From contig CALHAI010000021.1 in assembly GCA_937934295.1 (NCBI GenBank), forward strand, positions 30,705 to 94,704: 64,000 nt of DNA, written 5' to 3'. Positions 20,451 to 30,918 of the stretch are shown here, in pieces. This stretch comes from an uncultured Blastocatellia bacterium (lineage in GTDB: Bacteria > Acidobacteriota > Blastocatellia > HR10). Below the pieces are notes generated by a model. It did not search any database, was not told the DNA's origin, and was given only the letters and a program-made list of their open reading frames with translations. Position 1 is the first letter of the stretch; every line of letters starts with the position of its first letter. Position numbers and translations under genes: made by a program.

Positions 20451-20840
20451 ATGGCGGAGAAGACGCTTGTGATCTTCGAGAAGCCAATCTACCTCTGCAT
20501 GGAGCCGGTGGATCCGCATCTGTTCGCGACGGCCTTCGGCGTCGTGGAGACGCCGGTCCAGGTGAACGTCTTGCTGCGGGATTCAGCCGTCACCTATGCC
20601 GTCGAGCGCCAGGACATGAAGGGTGCGCGGGTTCTCGGCGTGGATGTGCAGGAGTTCGATACCAATCCCGCTCGCGTCGTGGCGTTCATGCTGGAGCAAG
20701 GGGGCCAGGTCTACGTGGTGCGGGAGGATGCTGAAGCGCGAGGGATTGCCCCGACCGATCTCGTTCCGGGCGTGCAGCTCATCTCGCGCGAGGAGACGGT
20801 CGGCTTGATCGAAACCCATGACGCCGTGATGGTGTGGTGA
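20451..20840 (+). CDS. DsrE/DsrF-like protein 3
   Basis: A 129-residue DsrE-fold protein: KTLVIFEKPIYLCMEP, FATAFGVVETPVQVNVLLRDSAV, a central REDAEARGIAPTDLV segment and LISREETVGLIETHDAVMVW at the end. One Cys (YLCME) lies near the N-terminus. The stop TGA shares a base with the start of the following TusA-like gene (TGATG), so they are coupled. The three DsrE-like proteins could form a hetero-complex like DsrEFH, but the match is by fold and gene order, not by a shared catalytic signature. Confidence 0.75.
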   Translation: MAEKTLVIFEKPIYLCMEPVDPHLFATAFGVVETPVQVNVLLRDSAVTYAVERQDMKGARVLGVDVQEFDTNPARVVAFMLEQGGQVYVVREDAEARGIAPTDLVPGVQLISREETVGLIETHDAVMVW

Positions 20841-21100
20841 TGCCCGAGATGGCTTCGGAGATGCTTCGTGCGGAGAAGACCCTGGACGTCCGAGGCCTCT
20901 TCAATCCGATCGACTGTCGGAGCCTGGGCGTGATCAAACTGGTGCTGCAAGAGCTGCAGCCGGGGCAGGTCCTTGAAGTCCTGGCCAACCGATTTCAACA
21001 GCGCGAGATCCAGGCGTGGGTGAAGAAGTTCTCCCATCGCCTTCTGCACGAGGTGGACGAACAGGGATTGGTGCGCATCTACATCGAGAAAGGGCGCTGA
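20840..21100 (+). CDS. TusA/SirA-like protein with the CPxP cysteine replaced
   Basis: An 86-residue protein with the TusA fold (TLDVRGLFNPID, then LGVIKLVLQELQPGQVLEVLANR and FSHRLLHEVDEQGLVRIYIEKG). The usual active motif is GLxCPxP; here it reads GLFNPIDC, so Asn stands where the persulfide Cys normally is and a Cys appears four positions later. The start is ATG 20840 within TGATG, coupled to the previous gene. It may have moved its active Cys, may bind a partner as a scaffold, or may have lost catalysis. This is an unusual family member and the last gene of the DsrE group. Confidence 0.72.
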   Translation: MPEMASEMLRAEKTLDVRGLFNPIDCRSLGVIKLVLQELQPGQVLEVLANRFQQREIQAWVKKFSHRLLHEVDEQGLVRIYIEKGR

Positions 21101-21202
21101 CGTGGACGACGTCGGTTGTCGCAACCGTCGAAGAGCGTGCGCGAGGATCACCGCTCCTTCGCCCTGCGAGGAGCGCTAAGGGGGACTGTGTGGTGAGGCG
21201 GC

Positions 21203-22617
21203 TCAATCTTCCCAATGGTCTTCCCCATCGTAATGGAGGACGAGCGTCTCGCCATCGACAACGGTCTCCAGATGGACGTCGCGCCCCCAGAGCTTGTAGA
21301 CGTACTCCAGCGTCTTCTTCGCGTACTCGATGTCGAGCTCGATGCCCTCGTATCGGTGGCGCAGATAGAGTTCCCGATTCCCATTGTAATCCCCATCGAG
21401 CACCTCGATGACGGGGAATCCGAAATTCGTCATGTCGGCAACCATCTGATCGCGGATGCGCTCCCACGTCTTGTCGGTGATCACCCATTCCTCTTCATCT
21501 CTCAGCTCGAAGATATAGAGGTCCAGCTCCTCGACGAGCTGTTGGGTGAGGTAATTCCGAATGAAGGAGATGTCGTTCTCCAGTTGTCGGACCTCGAAGA
21601 TCTTCTCGCGGCCGTTCCCGGGCTGGCGGCCGAACTTCTCAATCTCCTCCGGCGTCGGGTTATCCCAGCGGCGCTCGATATCTTCGAAGATCTTGAACCC
21701 GACGTAGTAGGGGTTGAGACTCCCCTTGCGGGGGGAGACGACGTGGGCGTGTAGCATGGCGAATTCGACGAACTCTTCATCGGTCAGGTCCAGCTCGCGC
21801 AGGATGCGCGTGTGCCAATAACTGGCCCATCCCTCGTTCATGATCTTGGTCTGCAGTTGCGGGACGAAGTACTCCATCTCCTCGTGGATCATCGCCATGA
21901 TGTCCCGCTGCCAAGGCTCCAGGACCGGTGAATGGGTCATGATGAAGCGCACCAAATCCTTCTCCGGTTCCGGCGGGAAGCGGCGCGGCGCTTCCTCCTC
22001 TTCCGTCTTCAATGGCGTCTCCCGCTTCGGTTCGTCGAGAGCGAACAGATCGTCGTACTTCCCCGGTTTGGGAGGTGATGGCTTCGGTTTCCCCGCCTCC
22101 TCGGCGCGTTCCTCTCGGATGAAGAGATCGGGATGGATATGCTCTTGGATCGAGAGGATGGCATCGAGGAAGGCCTCGACCGTCTTCCGCCCGTATTTGA
22201 ACTCGTACTCGCGAATCCGCTCGGCGTGCGTCACCGTTTCGTCCACCATCCGACGGTTGGTCTTGGAGAAGTAGATGTTGTTCTTGAAGAAGTCGACGTG
22301 AGCGATCACGTGGGCGATGATCATCTTGTTGTGGATGAGGGAAGTCCCCTCCAGCAGGAAGGCGTAGGCCGGATTCGCGTTGATGACGACCTCGTAGAGC
22401 TTCGACAGCCCCAGATCGTACATGAGCTTCATCTTGTGATAGGCCTTGCCGAAGCTCCAGTGCGAGTAGCGCCCCGGCAGCGCGTAGGATCCGATCTCGT
22501 AGATCACCGTCGCCGGGACGATCTCGAAATGGATGGGGAAGGGATCGAGCCCCAACTCGCGGGCCTTATCCCAGATCTCTTCGATCGCCTTCTCCAAGGC
22601 CTTGATCTCCGCGTCGC

Positions 22618-22621
<4 letters not shown>
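21203..22621 (-). CDS. SpoVR-family protein
   Basis: A 472-residue protein matching the SpoVR/YcgB family along its length: [56 protein letters not shown] and [15 protein letters not shown]. SpoVR proteins are linked to spore cortex formation in Bacillus but are widespread in non-sporeformers, where they travel with PrkA and YeaH in a stress operon. Its start overlaps the YeaH stop (ATGA). It is the last of the three genes. Biochemical function is not established in the family. Confidence 0.93.
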
Positions 22622-23778
<1,157 letters not shown>

Positions 23779-23835
23779 ACGACCTCCTCCTCCGGTCAGA
23801 GCGTTCGAGACGACGCGTCGGTCGCCCCGCGCCCT

Positions 23836-25770
23836 TCAGGCGCGCGAGAGCAAGGAGCCGACGTAGTTGAGCAACTCATTGGCGCACACGGAACAGTAGC
23901 CGTGCTCTCGGATCAACCGATCAATCACCTCGTTGAGGCGTCGGAGTTGATCCGGATCGGCCGTCTTGCTCGTCGTCGTGATGCGCACGACGTCCTTCAG
24001 ATCGGCGAAGATCTTCTTCTCAATGGCTTCGCGCAAGCGCTCGTGCGACTTATAGTCAAACGTCCGCCCTTTGCGCGCGTAGCTGGAGATGCGGATGAGA
24101 ATCTCCTGCCGGAAGGCGTTCTTCGCATTCTCGGAGATGCCGATCTGTTCCTCGATCGAGCGCATCAGTTTCTCATCGGGTTCGACCTCCTCCTCGGTGA
24201 TCGGATCCTTGAGCTTCTCCTTATTGCAATAGGCCTCGACGTTATCGAGATATTTATCGCAGAGGGTGCGAGCCATCTCCTCAAACGAATAGACGAAGGC
24301 GCGCTGGACCTCGTTCTTGGCGAGCTCGTCGTATTCTTTCCGGACCATGGCGATGAGGTTGAGGTAGCGCTCGCGGTCCTCGGCGGAGATGCCCGTGTGT
24401 TGATCGAACCCATCGCGGATGGCGCGGAGCGCGTCAATGGGGGTCAGGCACGTAATCCCATCGCGCACCAGGGCGCTGGAGAGCCGATTGATGATGTATC
24501 GTGGCGAGATGCCCTCCATCCCCTCGCGTTCGGCCTCCTCGCGCAGCTCTTTCACGTCCTTGGCCTTGAAATCGTCCACGTCCTGGCCATCGTAGAGCTT
24601 CATCTTCTTGAGGAGGTCGATGTTCTGGCGTTTAGAGGGTTGCAAGCGCGTGAGCACGGCGAACATGGCGGCCACCCGCAGCGTGTGCGGGGCGATGTGC
24701 ACGTGCTTGGGGGCCTCGCTCTGATCGAGGAGCTTCTTGTAGATCTTCTCCTCATCAGACACGCGCAGGTTGTACGGCACCCGGATCACGATGATGCGGT
24801 CCTGAAGCGCCTCGTTCTTCTTGTTCGCGACGAAGGCGTTGTATTCGTTCTCGTTCGTATGCGAGATGATGACCTCATCGGCGTAGATCATGGCGAAGCG
24901 CCCGGTCTTGATGGACTGCTCCTGCGAGAGGGTGAGCAGGCTGTAGAGGAACTTCTCGTCGCACTTGAGCATCTCGATGAACTCCATGATGCCCCGGTTG
25001 GCGATGTTCAACTCGCCATCGAAGCGGTAGGCGCGGGGATCGGACTCCACGCCGACTTCGCCGATGGTGGCCAGGTCCACCGAGCCCGTCAGCTCCGTGA
25101 TGTCCTGGCTCTTCGGGTCCGACGGGGAGAAGGTTCCGATGCCGATGCGCTCCTTCTCGGAGAAGACGATGCGCTCAACCAGGACATCTTCATGTCGGCC
25201 GTGGTACACGTGTTCGAGATTGTACTGGCATCGCGGGCAGAGATCGCCCTCGATGTAGATGCCATAGTGGCGCTCGATCTCCGGGCGCAAGTCATGCGGG
25301 ATCAAATGCAGCGGCTCTTCGTGCATGGGGCAACCTTTGATCCCGTAGAGGGCGCCCTCGTCAGTGCGGGTGTACTGCTCCAACCCGCGCTTGAGCAGGG
25401 TGACGATGGTGGATTTGCCGCCGCCCACCGGCCCCATCAGCAGCAGGATGCGCTTGCGAACTTCCAAACGCTGCGCCGCCGACTTGAAGTACTCGACGAT
25501 CTTCTCGATGGCCTCATCAATGCCGAACAGCTCCTTGGAGAAGAACTTGTAACGCGTGAGCTCATTGGGCTGGCCCTCGTTGATCTTCTCCACCCCGGCG
25601 GCCAGGATCATATCGCAGATGCGCGCGTGCGCCAAGCGAGCGATCTTCGGATTCTGCGTCACCAGCTCGAAGTACTCCCGGAAGGTGCCCTCCCACCGGA
25701 GCTTCTCGCGCTCCTGACGATGCCGCTCCAGAAGCTCAGCGATGTCCAGCTTCTTATTCTTCTCCTCCAT
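23836..25770 (-). CDS. prkA: PrkA serine protein kinase
   Basis: A 644-residue PrkA/YeaG-type protein. The N-terminal AAA+ part has Walker A GPVGGGKST (113-121) and the PrkA C-terminal domain occupies the rest. Internal text such as CPMHEEPLHLIP, ELTGSVDLATIGE, GIMEFIEMLK and SHTNENEYNAF is characteristic of the family. It is reported to act as serine kinase and has protease-like features in Bacillus. ATG 25770 is preferred (GAGGAGAGG upstream); the frame extends further but without a better start. It leads the prkA-yeaH-spoVR operon. Confidence 0.94.
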   Translation of the reverse strand: MEEKNKKLDIAELLERHRQEREKLRWEGTFREYFELVTQNPKIARLAHARICDMILAAGVEKINEGQPNELTRYKFFSKELFGIDEAIEKIVEYFKSAAQRLEVRKRILLLMGPVGGGKSTIVTLLKRGLEQYTRTDEGALYGIKGCPMHEEPLHLIPHDLRPEIERHYGIYIEGDLCPRCQYNLEHVYHGRHEDVLVERIVFSEKERIGIGTFSPSDPKSQDITELTGSVDLATIGEVGVESDPRAYRFDGELNIANRGIMEFIEMLKCDEKFLYSLLTLSQEQSIKTGRFAMIYADEVIISHTNENEYNAFVANKKNEALQDRIIVIRVPYNLRVSDEEKIYKKLLDQSEAPKHVHIAPHTLRVAAMFAVLTRLQPSKRQNIDLLKKMKLYDGQDVDDFKAKDVKELREEAEREGMEGISPRYIINRLSSALVRDGITCLTPIDALRAIRDGFDQHTGISAEDRERYLNLIAMVRKEYDELAKNEVQRAFVYSFEEMARTLCDKYLDNVEAYCNKEKLKDPITEEEVEPDEKLMRSIEEQIGISENAKNAFRQEILIRISSYARKGRTFDYKSHERLREAIEKKIFADLKDVVRITTTSKTADPDQLRRLNEVIDRLIREHGYCSVCANELLNYVGSLLSRA

Positions 25771-25920
25771 ATGCCTCTCCTCCTCGCCCATCTCCGCTCG
25801 CGGGAGCGGATGGACGTCTCCCGAAGGAAAAAATCTCCGGAGCTCAAAAGAGCGAGTGGTTTGGTCCCAAAGATCGGCGTGAGAATTCCGCTGCGATGTC
25901 GTCAATCAACGTTTGGCCTG

Positions 25921-25945
25921 CTCAGGCTCGATGTGCGAGCCTGAG
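25921..25945. repeat. 10-bp perfect inverted repeat before prkA
   Basis: CTCAGGCTCG (25921-25930) and CGAGCCTGAG (25936-25945) around the 5-base loop ATGTG. It sits between the end of truB and the start of prkA, both on the minus strand. There is no T-run on either side, so it could be a weak terminator for the truB unit or an operator for prkA. Confidence 0.5.
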
Positions 25946-25972
25946 TCGGCCATTAGTATACATGAAGCCGCT

Positions 25973-26893
25973 TCACGGCTCAAGCACCACGCGCGGCTGA
26001 ATCACGCCGCGCTCGGGCTCGCTCTCGCCGACGGCCACCAGCCGACCCCATGCATCCAGGAGCCGGACATGTGTACGATGCCGGAATCCCCGTCCAGGGA
26101 TGGCGTGACCGTGGAGCACGCGGCGCACATCCAACTCTGAGAGCCGCAGCGCGGGCATCTCCGGAAGGGCCTCCGAAAGCGGAATGAGGGCTTCGGCCGC
26201 CCGCCCTTCTTGGGCGAGCGCCTCGAAGGCTTCGAGCGAGAGCGCGCGCGCGAGCGTGAACTCGCCCACGGCCGTGCGCACCAGCCCATGCAGATGAGCA
26301 CCGCACCCCAAGCGCTGCCCGATGTCGTGCGCCAGCGTGCGCACGTAGGTTCCAGCCGAGCAGCGCACGCGCACCGTGAATTCCGCCGTCCCGTCCTCGA
26401 AGCGACGAACCTTGGCTCCGTCCTCCTCCACCAGCTCCAAGTCTTCAATTCGCACGCGAATGGGCGAGCGTTCTACCGATTGGCCGCGCCGCGCCAACTC
26501 ATAGAGGCGGACGCCCCCCTTCTTCTTGGCCGAGTACATGGGGGGGATCTGTTCGTACTCTCCTCGGAATTCGGCGAGCACGCGCTCGATGTCTGCTTCC
26601 GTGATGGACGAGGTATCCCTCAAAAGGGTCGTCGGCTTCCCCATCGCGTCGTGCGTCTCCGTAGCGAACCCCAGACGCACGCGCGCGCGATACTCCTTGT
26701 CGCGCGTCATGAGAAAACGCTGCAGCCGCGCGGCCTTCCCTACGCAGAGCACGAGTACGCCCGTCGCGATCGGATCGAGCGTCCCCGTATGTCCGACCCG
26801 CTTCCTCCGCAGCGCGCGTCGCACTCGCTGGACGACGTCGTGCGAGGTCAGCCCCGCCGGCTTATCAATGACCAGAAGGCCATGTTGTTCCAT
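25973..26893 (-). CDS. truB: tRNA pseudouridine(55) synthase
   Basis: A 306-residue TruB. It opens LLVIDKPAGLTSHDVVQRVRR, with the catalytic Asp in the conserved RVGHTGTLDPIATGVL (TGTLDP). Further family motifs are PPMYSAKKKGG and CSAGTYVRTLAHDIG. It converts U55 of tRNA to pseudouridine. The start is ATG at 26893, sharing one base with the previous stop (TGATG); an ATG at 26941 in the same frame has a poorly spaced ribosome site and would overlap the upstream gene. A PUA-like C-terminal part (VRRVLHGHAIPG, VRLLDAWGRLVAVGE) is present, ending RVVLEP. Confidence 0.95.
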   Translation of the reverse strand: MEQHGLLVIDKPAGLTSHDVVQRVRRALRRKRVGHTGTLDPIATGVLVLCVGKAARLQRFLMTRDKEYRARVRLGFATETHDAMGKPTTLLRDTSSITEADIERVLAEFRGEYEQIPPMYSAKKKGGVRLYELARRGQSVERSPIRVRIEDLELVEEDGAKVRRFEDGTAEFTVRVRCSAGTYVRTLAHDIGQRLGCGAHLHGLVRTAVGEFTLARALSLEAFEALAQEGRAAEALIPLSEALPEMPALRLSELDVRRVLHGHAIPGRGFRHRTHVRLLDAWGRLVAVGESEPERGVIQPRVVLEP

Positions 26894-28383
26894 CACGCGT
26901 TCGCTCGCTGCCGAAAGATGACGCGCACGCCCTTTCGCCATTCCTCCGCAATCCCAATTTTATAGACGGGGACGCGGCGGTCAATCCAACGCGCCACTCT
27001 ATCGAACGTGGGATGAAAGCGCAGAAACGGCGCGATGAGGAGAACGAGCGTCGGTCGATCGGCGATCTCCAAACCCGGAAAATAGCCGCGCCGCGTTAGA
27101 TCTCCACGACGCCGATGCCATTCGATTCGCAACCAGTACTCCGCGGCTTGCATCGGCGCTTCCACGTCTTCCTCGGTCTTCAACTCGAGGAGCACGAGCT
27201 GCCCCTCCTCGGTGATCCCCAGCAGGTCTACGAGGCCGTGCCTCTCGGTCTCCTCGGCCGGAATTTGTGGATAGAGGAAGCGCGGGTCCAGTCGCGGGTC
27301 CACGCGCTGCACGTCCTGGCGGATCACCTCCTCCAACCATCGTTCGGCCTGAAGGCGATAGAAGGGGTGGGCCTTCTCCGGACTCTCCGGATGGCGGATG
27401 CGGGCGACCTCTTGAACGAAGCGCTCGAACTCCGCCCAGTTCTCGCGCAGCAGGCGCTTGGTGGCGCCCACGCCGAAGAGGAGCCGGTTGCGGGAGAGGC
27501 GGGCGATCTCCAATCCGCGAAGGCGCAGCGATTCCACCGCAGAGCCCGGACGCCGAGCGACGCGCAAGAGTCCGGGCGCGAGCGCCAGCGCGCGATCGCG
27601 TAACGGATGCCGGGGGAGCTCCACGCCGGGGCGGGGCAAGCGCATCTGACGCGGATCGAACAGCGCTCCTTGATCGAAAGGCGTCACCACGGTGAGCGCG
27701 CCGCGCGCTTCCTCCACCTCATAGAGCTCCAGACGCGGGCCGTCACGGCGCAAGACCGTCAAGCGTCGCGCGATGCTCGCCGCCCTCCCACCAGGCGCGA
27801 AGAACATGAGCCGTTGCGCTTCAGCCCCGTGCGGGGAATTCATGGCGCACTCCCACCAGAGGAGGCCGGCGGTCACCACGCCATCCACATGCGCTTGCGG
27901 CTCGCCCGAATTCACCGCGATGGCGATCGCCCGTTCCTTGCCCCGCGCGAGGATCAGTCGCGTGTAAATGCTCGAGAGGTGTCGCGCGTCGTCGCGATGC
28001 GTCGCCACATACTCGACGCGCGCACCCAGCTCGCGCTGGAGCAGACGGCGGAGCGTGTCGGCAAACGCGCGCCGTCGCGCATCGGCCGCTTCTTCCCCGA
28101 CGCTCTCGCCCGACGTGATCTCCAGCGTCGCCACTCGCCCCGGCTGTCGCCCGAGCCGCAGGATGAGGCGCTCGCCTCGAACCTCATACGCCTCGATCCG
28201 CCAGCATTCGGAGAAATCCTCGCCCCAGAGGGTGAGGATGAGTTTCCCGAATTCGAGCGAGACGGAGATCTGTTCCTCCCTCATGCACATCGGAGGCCTG
28301 CTGTCGAGTCGGCACATCCATTCCGACCGACGCGCCAGGAATGCCGAGATATCGTAGCGCGCGCGGGCCAGATCGGAGATCAC
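26893..28383 (-). CDS. Hypothetical protein with C-terminal PD-(D/E)XK nuclease-like domain
   Basis: A 496-residue protein. The N-terminal region (about 1-220) is rich in beta strands and not recognised. The C-terminal region shows HGLVDLLGITEEGQLVLLELKTEED, an Asp followed by Glu-x-Lys in a beta-turn-beta frame. This is the catalytic pattern of PD-(D/E)XK nucleases as in NucS and RecB-type folds. The start is GTG 28383, with AAAAGGAGA 8 bases upstream. It is translationally coupled to truB (TGATG). A DNA- or RNA-acting nuclease is plausible, but no partner domain names its target. Family not assigned. Confidence 0.65.
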   Translation of the reverse strand: MISDLARARYDISAFLARRSEWMCRLDSRPPMCMREEQISVSLEFGKLILTLWGEDFSECWRIEAYEVRGERLILRLGRQPGRVATLEITSGESVGEEAADARRRAFADTLRRLLQRELGARVEYVATHRDDARHLSSIYTRLILARGKERAIAIAVNSGEPQAHVDGVVTAGLLWWECAMNSPHGAEAQRLMFFAPGGRAASIARRLTVLRRDGPRLELYEVEEARGALTVVTPFDQGALFDPRQMRLPRPGVELPRHPLRDRALALAPGLLRVARRPGSAVESLRLRGLEIARLSRNRLLFGVGATKRLLRENWAEFERFVQEVARIRHPESPEKAHPFYRLQAERWLEEVIRQDVQRVDPRLDPRFLYPQIPAEETERHGLVDLLGITEEGQLVLLELKTEEDVEAPMQAAEYWLRIEWHRRRGDLTRRGYFPGLEIADRPTLVLLIAPFLRFHPTFDRVARWIDRRVPVYKIGIAEEWRKGVRVIFRQRANA

Positions 28384-28442
28384 GATGCGTCTCCTTTTGG
28401 AGAGAAAGGGCGGCTCGCGTCCTCAGCCTTTGACGCACTCGC

Positions 28443-30917
28443 TCACGATCGCATGAGCGTCGAGGGGACGGCATCTTCTTCCGCGACGACTTCGCGATAG
28501 GTGCACTCCGGCCGGTGGCAATACCGAACGCGTCCTTGGCGCCGCGTCACCTTCTCCAGCAGGAAGGCTACTCCGCACTGCGGACATGCGCGCTTCACCG
28601 GGCGGTCCCCCACGGTGAAGGTACATTGCGGATACGCACTGCAGCCGTAGAAGATTCGACCTCGACGCGAGCGTCGGACGACCAATTCCCCTTGGCAATC
28701 GGCCTTCGGGCACGGGATGCCGAGCGTCTCCGGCTTGACGTAAGCGCAAGCCGGACGCCGACTGCACGCGATGTACTCACCATATGGTCCTTGCCGAACA
28801 AGGAGCGGAGCGCCGCATTCCGGGCACGGCTCCTCCAAGGGCCGATCGGGGGCTGCCAATTGCCCATCTTTCCGAATGCGCCGGGTGTTCGTGCACTCGG
28901 GATATCCGGTGCAGGCGAGGAACGGCCCGAATCGGCTCCGTCGAAGTACCATCTGACGGCCGCACTTTTCACAGGTGACGTCCGCGAAGGCATTCTCCTC
29001 CTCGTCCTCCGCCGGAGAGAGCTTTTGCGTCGTCCCGCAGGAGGGGCAAGCCAGGAACGGCCCGTAGCGCCCGATCCGCTTCACCATGGGCGTCCCGCAG
29101 TTTGGACAACGTTGCTCGGTCTCGACGCCTTTTCGGACGTCTTCCATCTCCCGCTCGGCGCGCGCCAGATCGGCCGCGAATTTCTTGTAGAAGTCTTTGA
29201 GAACCTTCACCCAGCTCACGCGCCCCTCTTCGACTTTGTCCAACTCCGCCTCCATTTCAGCCGTGTATTCCACGTCGAAGATATCCGTGAAGTTCTCCAC
29301 CAGCAGATCGCAGACGAGCCGGCCCAACTCGGTCGGTTTGAACCGTCCGTTCACCTTCTGAACGTAATCGCGATCTTGAATGATGCTCAGAATCTGCGCA
29401 TACGTGGATGGGCGTCCGATACCGTTCTCCTCAAGCGCCTTGACGAGCGACGCCTCCGTGTAGCGGGGTGGGGGTTGCGTGAAATGCTGTTCCGGCAGGA
29501 GCTCCAGAAGCGTCAGTTTCTCTCCCACCTCCACCTTGGGCAACGTCGCGGCGGCCTCCTCTTCTCTTTCGCCCTCTTTCTCTTCCTTGGCCTCTTCATA
29601 GATGGTGAGGAAGCCGGGGAATCGAAGGATGGATCCCGTCGCGCGGAGACCGAACGGCCCAGCGCGAATCTCAATGAGCGTTTGATCGAAGAGCGCGGGC
29701 TTCATCTGCGAAGCGATGAACCGCTGCCAGATGAGCGTGTAGAGCGCCAGTTCATCGCGGCCGAGATAGGGCGCGACGCGTTCGGGCGTGCGGAAGACGG
29801 AAGTCGGACGAATCGCCTCGTGCGCGTCTTGGGCGTCTTTCTTCATGCGGTAGATGTGCGGTTCATCGGGGAGCAGCTCCGCGCCATAGCGCTCGGTGAT
29901 GAAGCGGCGTACTTCGTCCAGAGCTGCCTCCGAGACGCGCGTCGAATCCGTCCGCATGTAGGTGATGAGCCCTACGCTCCCCTCAGGGCCGAGGTCTACG
30001 CCTTCGTAGAGCTTCTGCGCTAGGCTCATCGTCTTCTTCACTGAGAAGCGAAGCCGACGCGCGGCCTCCTGCTGTAGTTTGCTCGTCGTGAATGGTGGGA
30101 CGGGATTTCGCTTCTTCTCCTTCGTCTCCACCGAGGTGACGACGAATTCGCAGCCGGAGAGTTGGCGCACCAGCTCCTCGGCCTCCTCCTTCGTTCGGAT
30201 ATGCCGCTCGGTCGGACGAATGCCTTGATCGAAATCGCTCGTCTTGAGGCTCTGCTCGCCGATGCGCACCAGTTGGGCCACAAACGGCGGAGGGGCAGCT
30301 GCCGAGAGGCGCGCGCCGAGCGTCCAATATTCGGTCGGGACGAACCGCTCGATCTCGCGTTCGCGTTCGACGATCAATCGCAAGGCGACCGATTGCACCC
30401 GTCCAGCCGAGAGGCCGCGTCGCACCTTCTTCCACAGGAGTGGGCTCACCAGGTAGCCGACGAGCCGATCCAGAATGCGTCGCGCTTGCTGCGCTTCGAC
30501 CTTGTGGCGATCGATCGTCTTGGGATGCTGAAAGGCCTCGCGCACAGCCTGCGGCGTGATCTCGTGAAAGAGGACGCGATAGACCGGCTTCTTCTCGCGC
30601 GGGCCGACCAATTCCTCCTTCAGGTGCTGACAAATAGCCTCTCCCTCGCGGTCGGGGTCAGCCGCCAGATAGATCGCCTCGGCCTCGCGCGCCGCCCGCC
30701 TGAGCTCGGCCAGGATCTTCCGGTTATTCTTCTTGAGCTCGTCGGGGATAATGACGTAAGTCGGGCGGAAGTCGTTCTCGATCTCCACGCCCAGCTCTTT
30801 CTCGGGCAAATCCTTGATGTGCCCGACCGAGGCCATGACCGTGAATTCTCGGCCGAGATATTTGTTGATCGTCTTGGCCTTGGCCGGGGACTCGACGATG
30901 ACGAGTTTCTTGGCCAT
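28443..30917 (-). CDS. topA: DNA topoisomerase I
   Basis: An 824-residue type IA topoisomerase. The Toprim domain begins KKLVIVESPAKAKTINKYLG, and the DxDxxGE-type motif is DPDREGEA (about 87-94). The active-site Tyr320 lies in LITYMRTDSTRV. The C-terminus carries five zinc-ribbon modules, each with Cys pairs (for example CPNCGTPM, CEKCGRQM, CPECGAPL, CPQCGVAF). It relaxes negative supercoils. Five ribbons, against three in E. coli, is a long but known arrangement. The dprA gene ends 2 bases before it, so the two are one unit. Confidence 0.96.
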   Translation of the reverse strand: MAKKLVIVESPAKAKTINKYLGREFTVMASVGHIKDLPEKELGVEIENDFRPTYVIIPDELKKNNRKILAELRRAAREAEAIYLAADPDREGEAICQHLKEELVGPREKKPVYRVLFHEITPQAVREAFQHPKTIDRHKVEAQQARRILDRLVGYLVSPLLWKKVRRGLSAGRVQSVALRLIVEREREIERFVPTEYWTLGARLSAAAPPPFVAQLVRIGEQSLKTSDFDQGIRPTERHIRTKEEAEELVRQLSGCEFVVTSVETKEKKRNPVPPFTTSKLQQEAARRLRFSVKKTMSLAQKLYEGVDLGPEGSVGLITYMRTDSTRVSEAALDEVRRFITERYGAELLPDEPHIYRMKKDAQDAHEAIRPTSVFRTPERVAPYLGRDELALYTLIWQRFIASQMKPALFDQTLIEIRAGPFGLRATGSILRFPGFLTIYEEAKEEKEGEREEEAAATLPKVEVGEKLTLLELLPEQHFTQPPPRYTEASLVKALEENGIGRPSTYAQILSIIQDRDYVQKVNGRFKPTELGRLVCDLLVENFTDIFDVEYTAEMEAELDKVEEGRVSWVKVLKDFYKKFAADLARAEREMEDVRKGVETEQRCPNCGTPMVKRIGRYGPFLACPSCGTTQKLSPAEDEEENAFADVTCEKCGRQMVLRRSRFGPFLACTGYPECTNTRRIRKDGQLAAPDRPLEEPCPECGAPLLVRQGPYGEYIACSRRPACAYVKPETLGIPCPKADCQGELVVRRSRRGRIFYGCSAYPQCTFTVGDRPVKRACPQCGVAFLLEKVTRRQGRVRYCHRPECTYREVVAEEDAVPSTLMRS

Positions 30918-30918
30918 G

